Source of the DNA: an uncultured Actinomycetes bacterium
GTDB lineage: Bacteria; Actinomycetota; Actinomycetes; Nanopelagicales; Nanopelagicaceae
Assembly (NCBI GenBank): GCA_903839585.1
Contig: CAIMCU010000182.1
Coordinates: 1-6,676, forward strand
Length of the DNA: 6,676 nucleotides
Direction: 5' to 3'
In this document: positions 5,936-6,676 of the stretch, piece by piece
Numbering within the stretch: position 1 is the first letter of the stretch
Layout: every line of letters begins with the position of its first letter
The notes under the pieces: model-generated
Seen by the model: only the letters and a program-made list of their open reading frames with translations
Told to the model about the DNA's origin: nothing
The model's database searches: none
Program-made: the position numbers and the translations under genes

Positions 5936-6661
5936 ATGACAAAGAATGATGTGCCAGAGGTCAAGAGCGCTCACCGCATCCTCGTAGTCGATGATGAGTC
6001 AAGCATTAGCGATCTCATCGCAACAAGTCTTCGCTTCGTAGGTTTCGATGTTCGAACCGCAGCTACTGGTTCACAAGCCCTCACCATCGCAGAAGAGTTT
6101 AAACCCCATGCACTTGTCTTAGATGTGATGCTGCCTGATCTTGATGGTTTTGAGGTGTGCAGACAGATTAGGAATGAAGGGCTAAACATCGGTGTCCTCT
6201 TTCTAACAGCCAAAGATGGCATGGAGGACAAGGTCGCCGGCTTAACTATCGGTGGCGATGATTACATGACAAAGCCCTTTAGCCTTGAAGAGTTGGTTGC
6301 GCGTTTGCGTGCACTTCTTCGGCGCATAGGTGTTGCAGAGATTGCAACCGATGATGAAAAGATTCGATTCGCAGATCTAGAACTAAACGAGGCCACGCAC
6401 GAAGTTCGCAGAGCCGGAAACCTTCTTGAGCTCTCACCAACTGAGTTCACACTACTGCGCTACCTTTTGATAAACGCCGATCGAGTTGTCTCCAAGTCGC
6501 AGATTCTTGATCACGTATGGCAGTACGACTTTCGCGGTGATGCCGGAATTGTTGAAACCTATATTTCCTACCTTCGAAAGAAGATAGACGCCTACGAACC
6601 CGCATTAATCCACACTGTACGTGGTGTTGGATATCGCTTAAGGCTTCCAGCGAGCAAATGA
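5936..6661 (+). CDS. OmpR/PhoB-family two-component response regulator
   Basis: A cytosolic transcription factor activated by phosphotransfer from a sensor kinase. The 241-residue protein has both expected domains. The receiver domain spans about 13-128: acidic pocket D19/D20 in VVDDE, phosphoacceptor D63 in VLDVMLPDLDG, T91 in FLTAKD, and K113 in MTKPFSLEELVARL. The winged-helix DNA-binding domain spans about 142-236: LSPTEFTLLRYLL (166-178), the recognition-helix region around ILDHVWQYDF (190-199), VETYISYLRKKID (206-218), and the wing HTVRGVGYRL (226-235). The overall style (MPRS-like D-x-DG, HVWQYDF) is that of actinobacterial MprA/TrcR-type regulators, but I cannot assign an ortholog or regulon. 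The stop TGA overlaps an ATG that begins the next frame, as expected for a regulator-kinase pair. Confidence 0.95.
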   Translation: MTKNDVPEVKSAHRILVVDDESSISDLIATSLRFVGFDVRTAATGSQALTIAEEFKPHALVLDVMLPDLDGFEVCRQIRNEGLNIGVLFLTAKDGMEDKVAGLTIGGDDYMTKPFSLEELVARLRALLRRIGVAEIATDDEKIRFADLELNEATHEVRRAGNLLELSPTEFTLLRYLLINADRVVSKSQILDHVWQYDFRGDAGIVETYISYLRKKIDAYEPALIHTVRGVGYRLRLPASK

Positions 6662-6676
6662 GAATCAATAACCCTG
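6658..6676 (+). CDS. start of a downstream gene, probably sensor histidine kinase (cut by window end)
   Basis: An ATG at 6658 overlaps the regulator stop by 4 bp (ATGA) and reads MRINNP before the window ends. Only six codons are visible, so nothing in the protein itself identifies it. The call rests on context: OmpR-type regulators are very often followed by their sensor kinase with this overlap. It could instead be any co-transcribed gene, or a chance ATG. Confidence 0.45.

Noticed and set aside
6447..6668. Minus-strand 73-codon frame at the right end, and similar ones at 5971-6231 and 6262-6450
   Set aside because: All are antisense to the response regulator, whose receiver and winged-helix motifs are complete.
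1..6676. tRNA or other RNA genes, CRISPR arrays, insertion sequences, toxin-antitoxin or defence genes
   Set aside because: Nearly all the sequence is covered by recognised housekeeping genes; the gaps are 76 bases or shorter, and no array, terminal inverted repeat or cloverleaf was seen. No wholly new system is supported.

Overview
The window looks like a compact chromosomal segment from a free-living actinobacterium. GC content is moderate (mid-40s percent judged by eye, not counted). Genes are tightly packed, with 4-bp start/stop overlaps, a 2-bp gap and one zero-base convergent junction. The CrgA protein is specific to Actinobacteria, and the order PP2C phosphatase, PASTA kinase PknB, convergent pabA/trpG, crgA matches the mycobacterial pstP...pknB/trpG/crgA region in order and orientation. 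Together this suggests a streamlined lineage such as the freshwater acI group (Ca. Nanopelagicales); that placement is inference.

Left block (1-2529, minus strand): pheA (prephenate dehydratase), serS (seryl-tRNA synthetase) and a Cof-type HAD phosphatase. The HAD gene runs off the left edge. The three are packed as one transcription unit reading right to left: a 2-bp gap between pheA and serS, and a 4-bp overlap between serS and the HAD gene.

Central block (2606-4926, plus strand): a soluble PP2C-type Ser/Thr phosphatase (PstP-like) overlaps by 4 bp a membrane Ser/Thr kinase with three PASTA domains (PknB-like). This kinase/phosphatase pair is expected to control cell-wall growth and division by reversible phosphorylation. 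The rodA, pbpA and pknA genes that lie between pstP and pknB in mycobacteria are absent here.

Right block (4927-6676): a glutamine amidotransferase subunit (PabA/TrpG) is convergent with pknB with no intergenic base. Divergent from it is crgA, a small two-helix divisome protein. Then comes an OmpR/PhoB-type response regulator whose stop overlaps the start of a further gene cut off by the window edge, probably its sensor kinase.

The transcription-unit heads (pheA, pstP, pabA, crgA and the regulator) lack a clear Shine-Dalgarno sequence. Each has a -10-like hexamer ending 6-7 bases before the start codon, which suggests leaderless mRNAs. The internal genes serS and pknB do have Shine-Dalgarno-like sequences. 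There are no RNA genes, mobile elements, CRISPR arrays or gene-free stretches over 300 bases. I see no wholly unknown system; the interest lies in the reduced kinase/phosphatase cluster, its divergent details and the leaderless start architecture.
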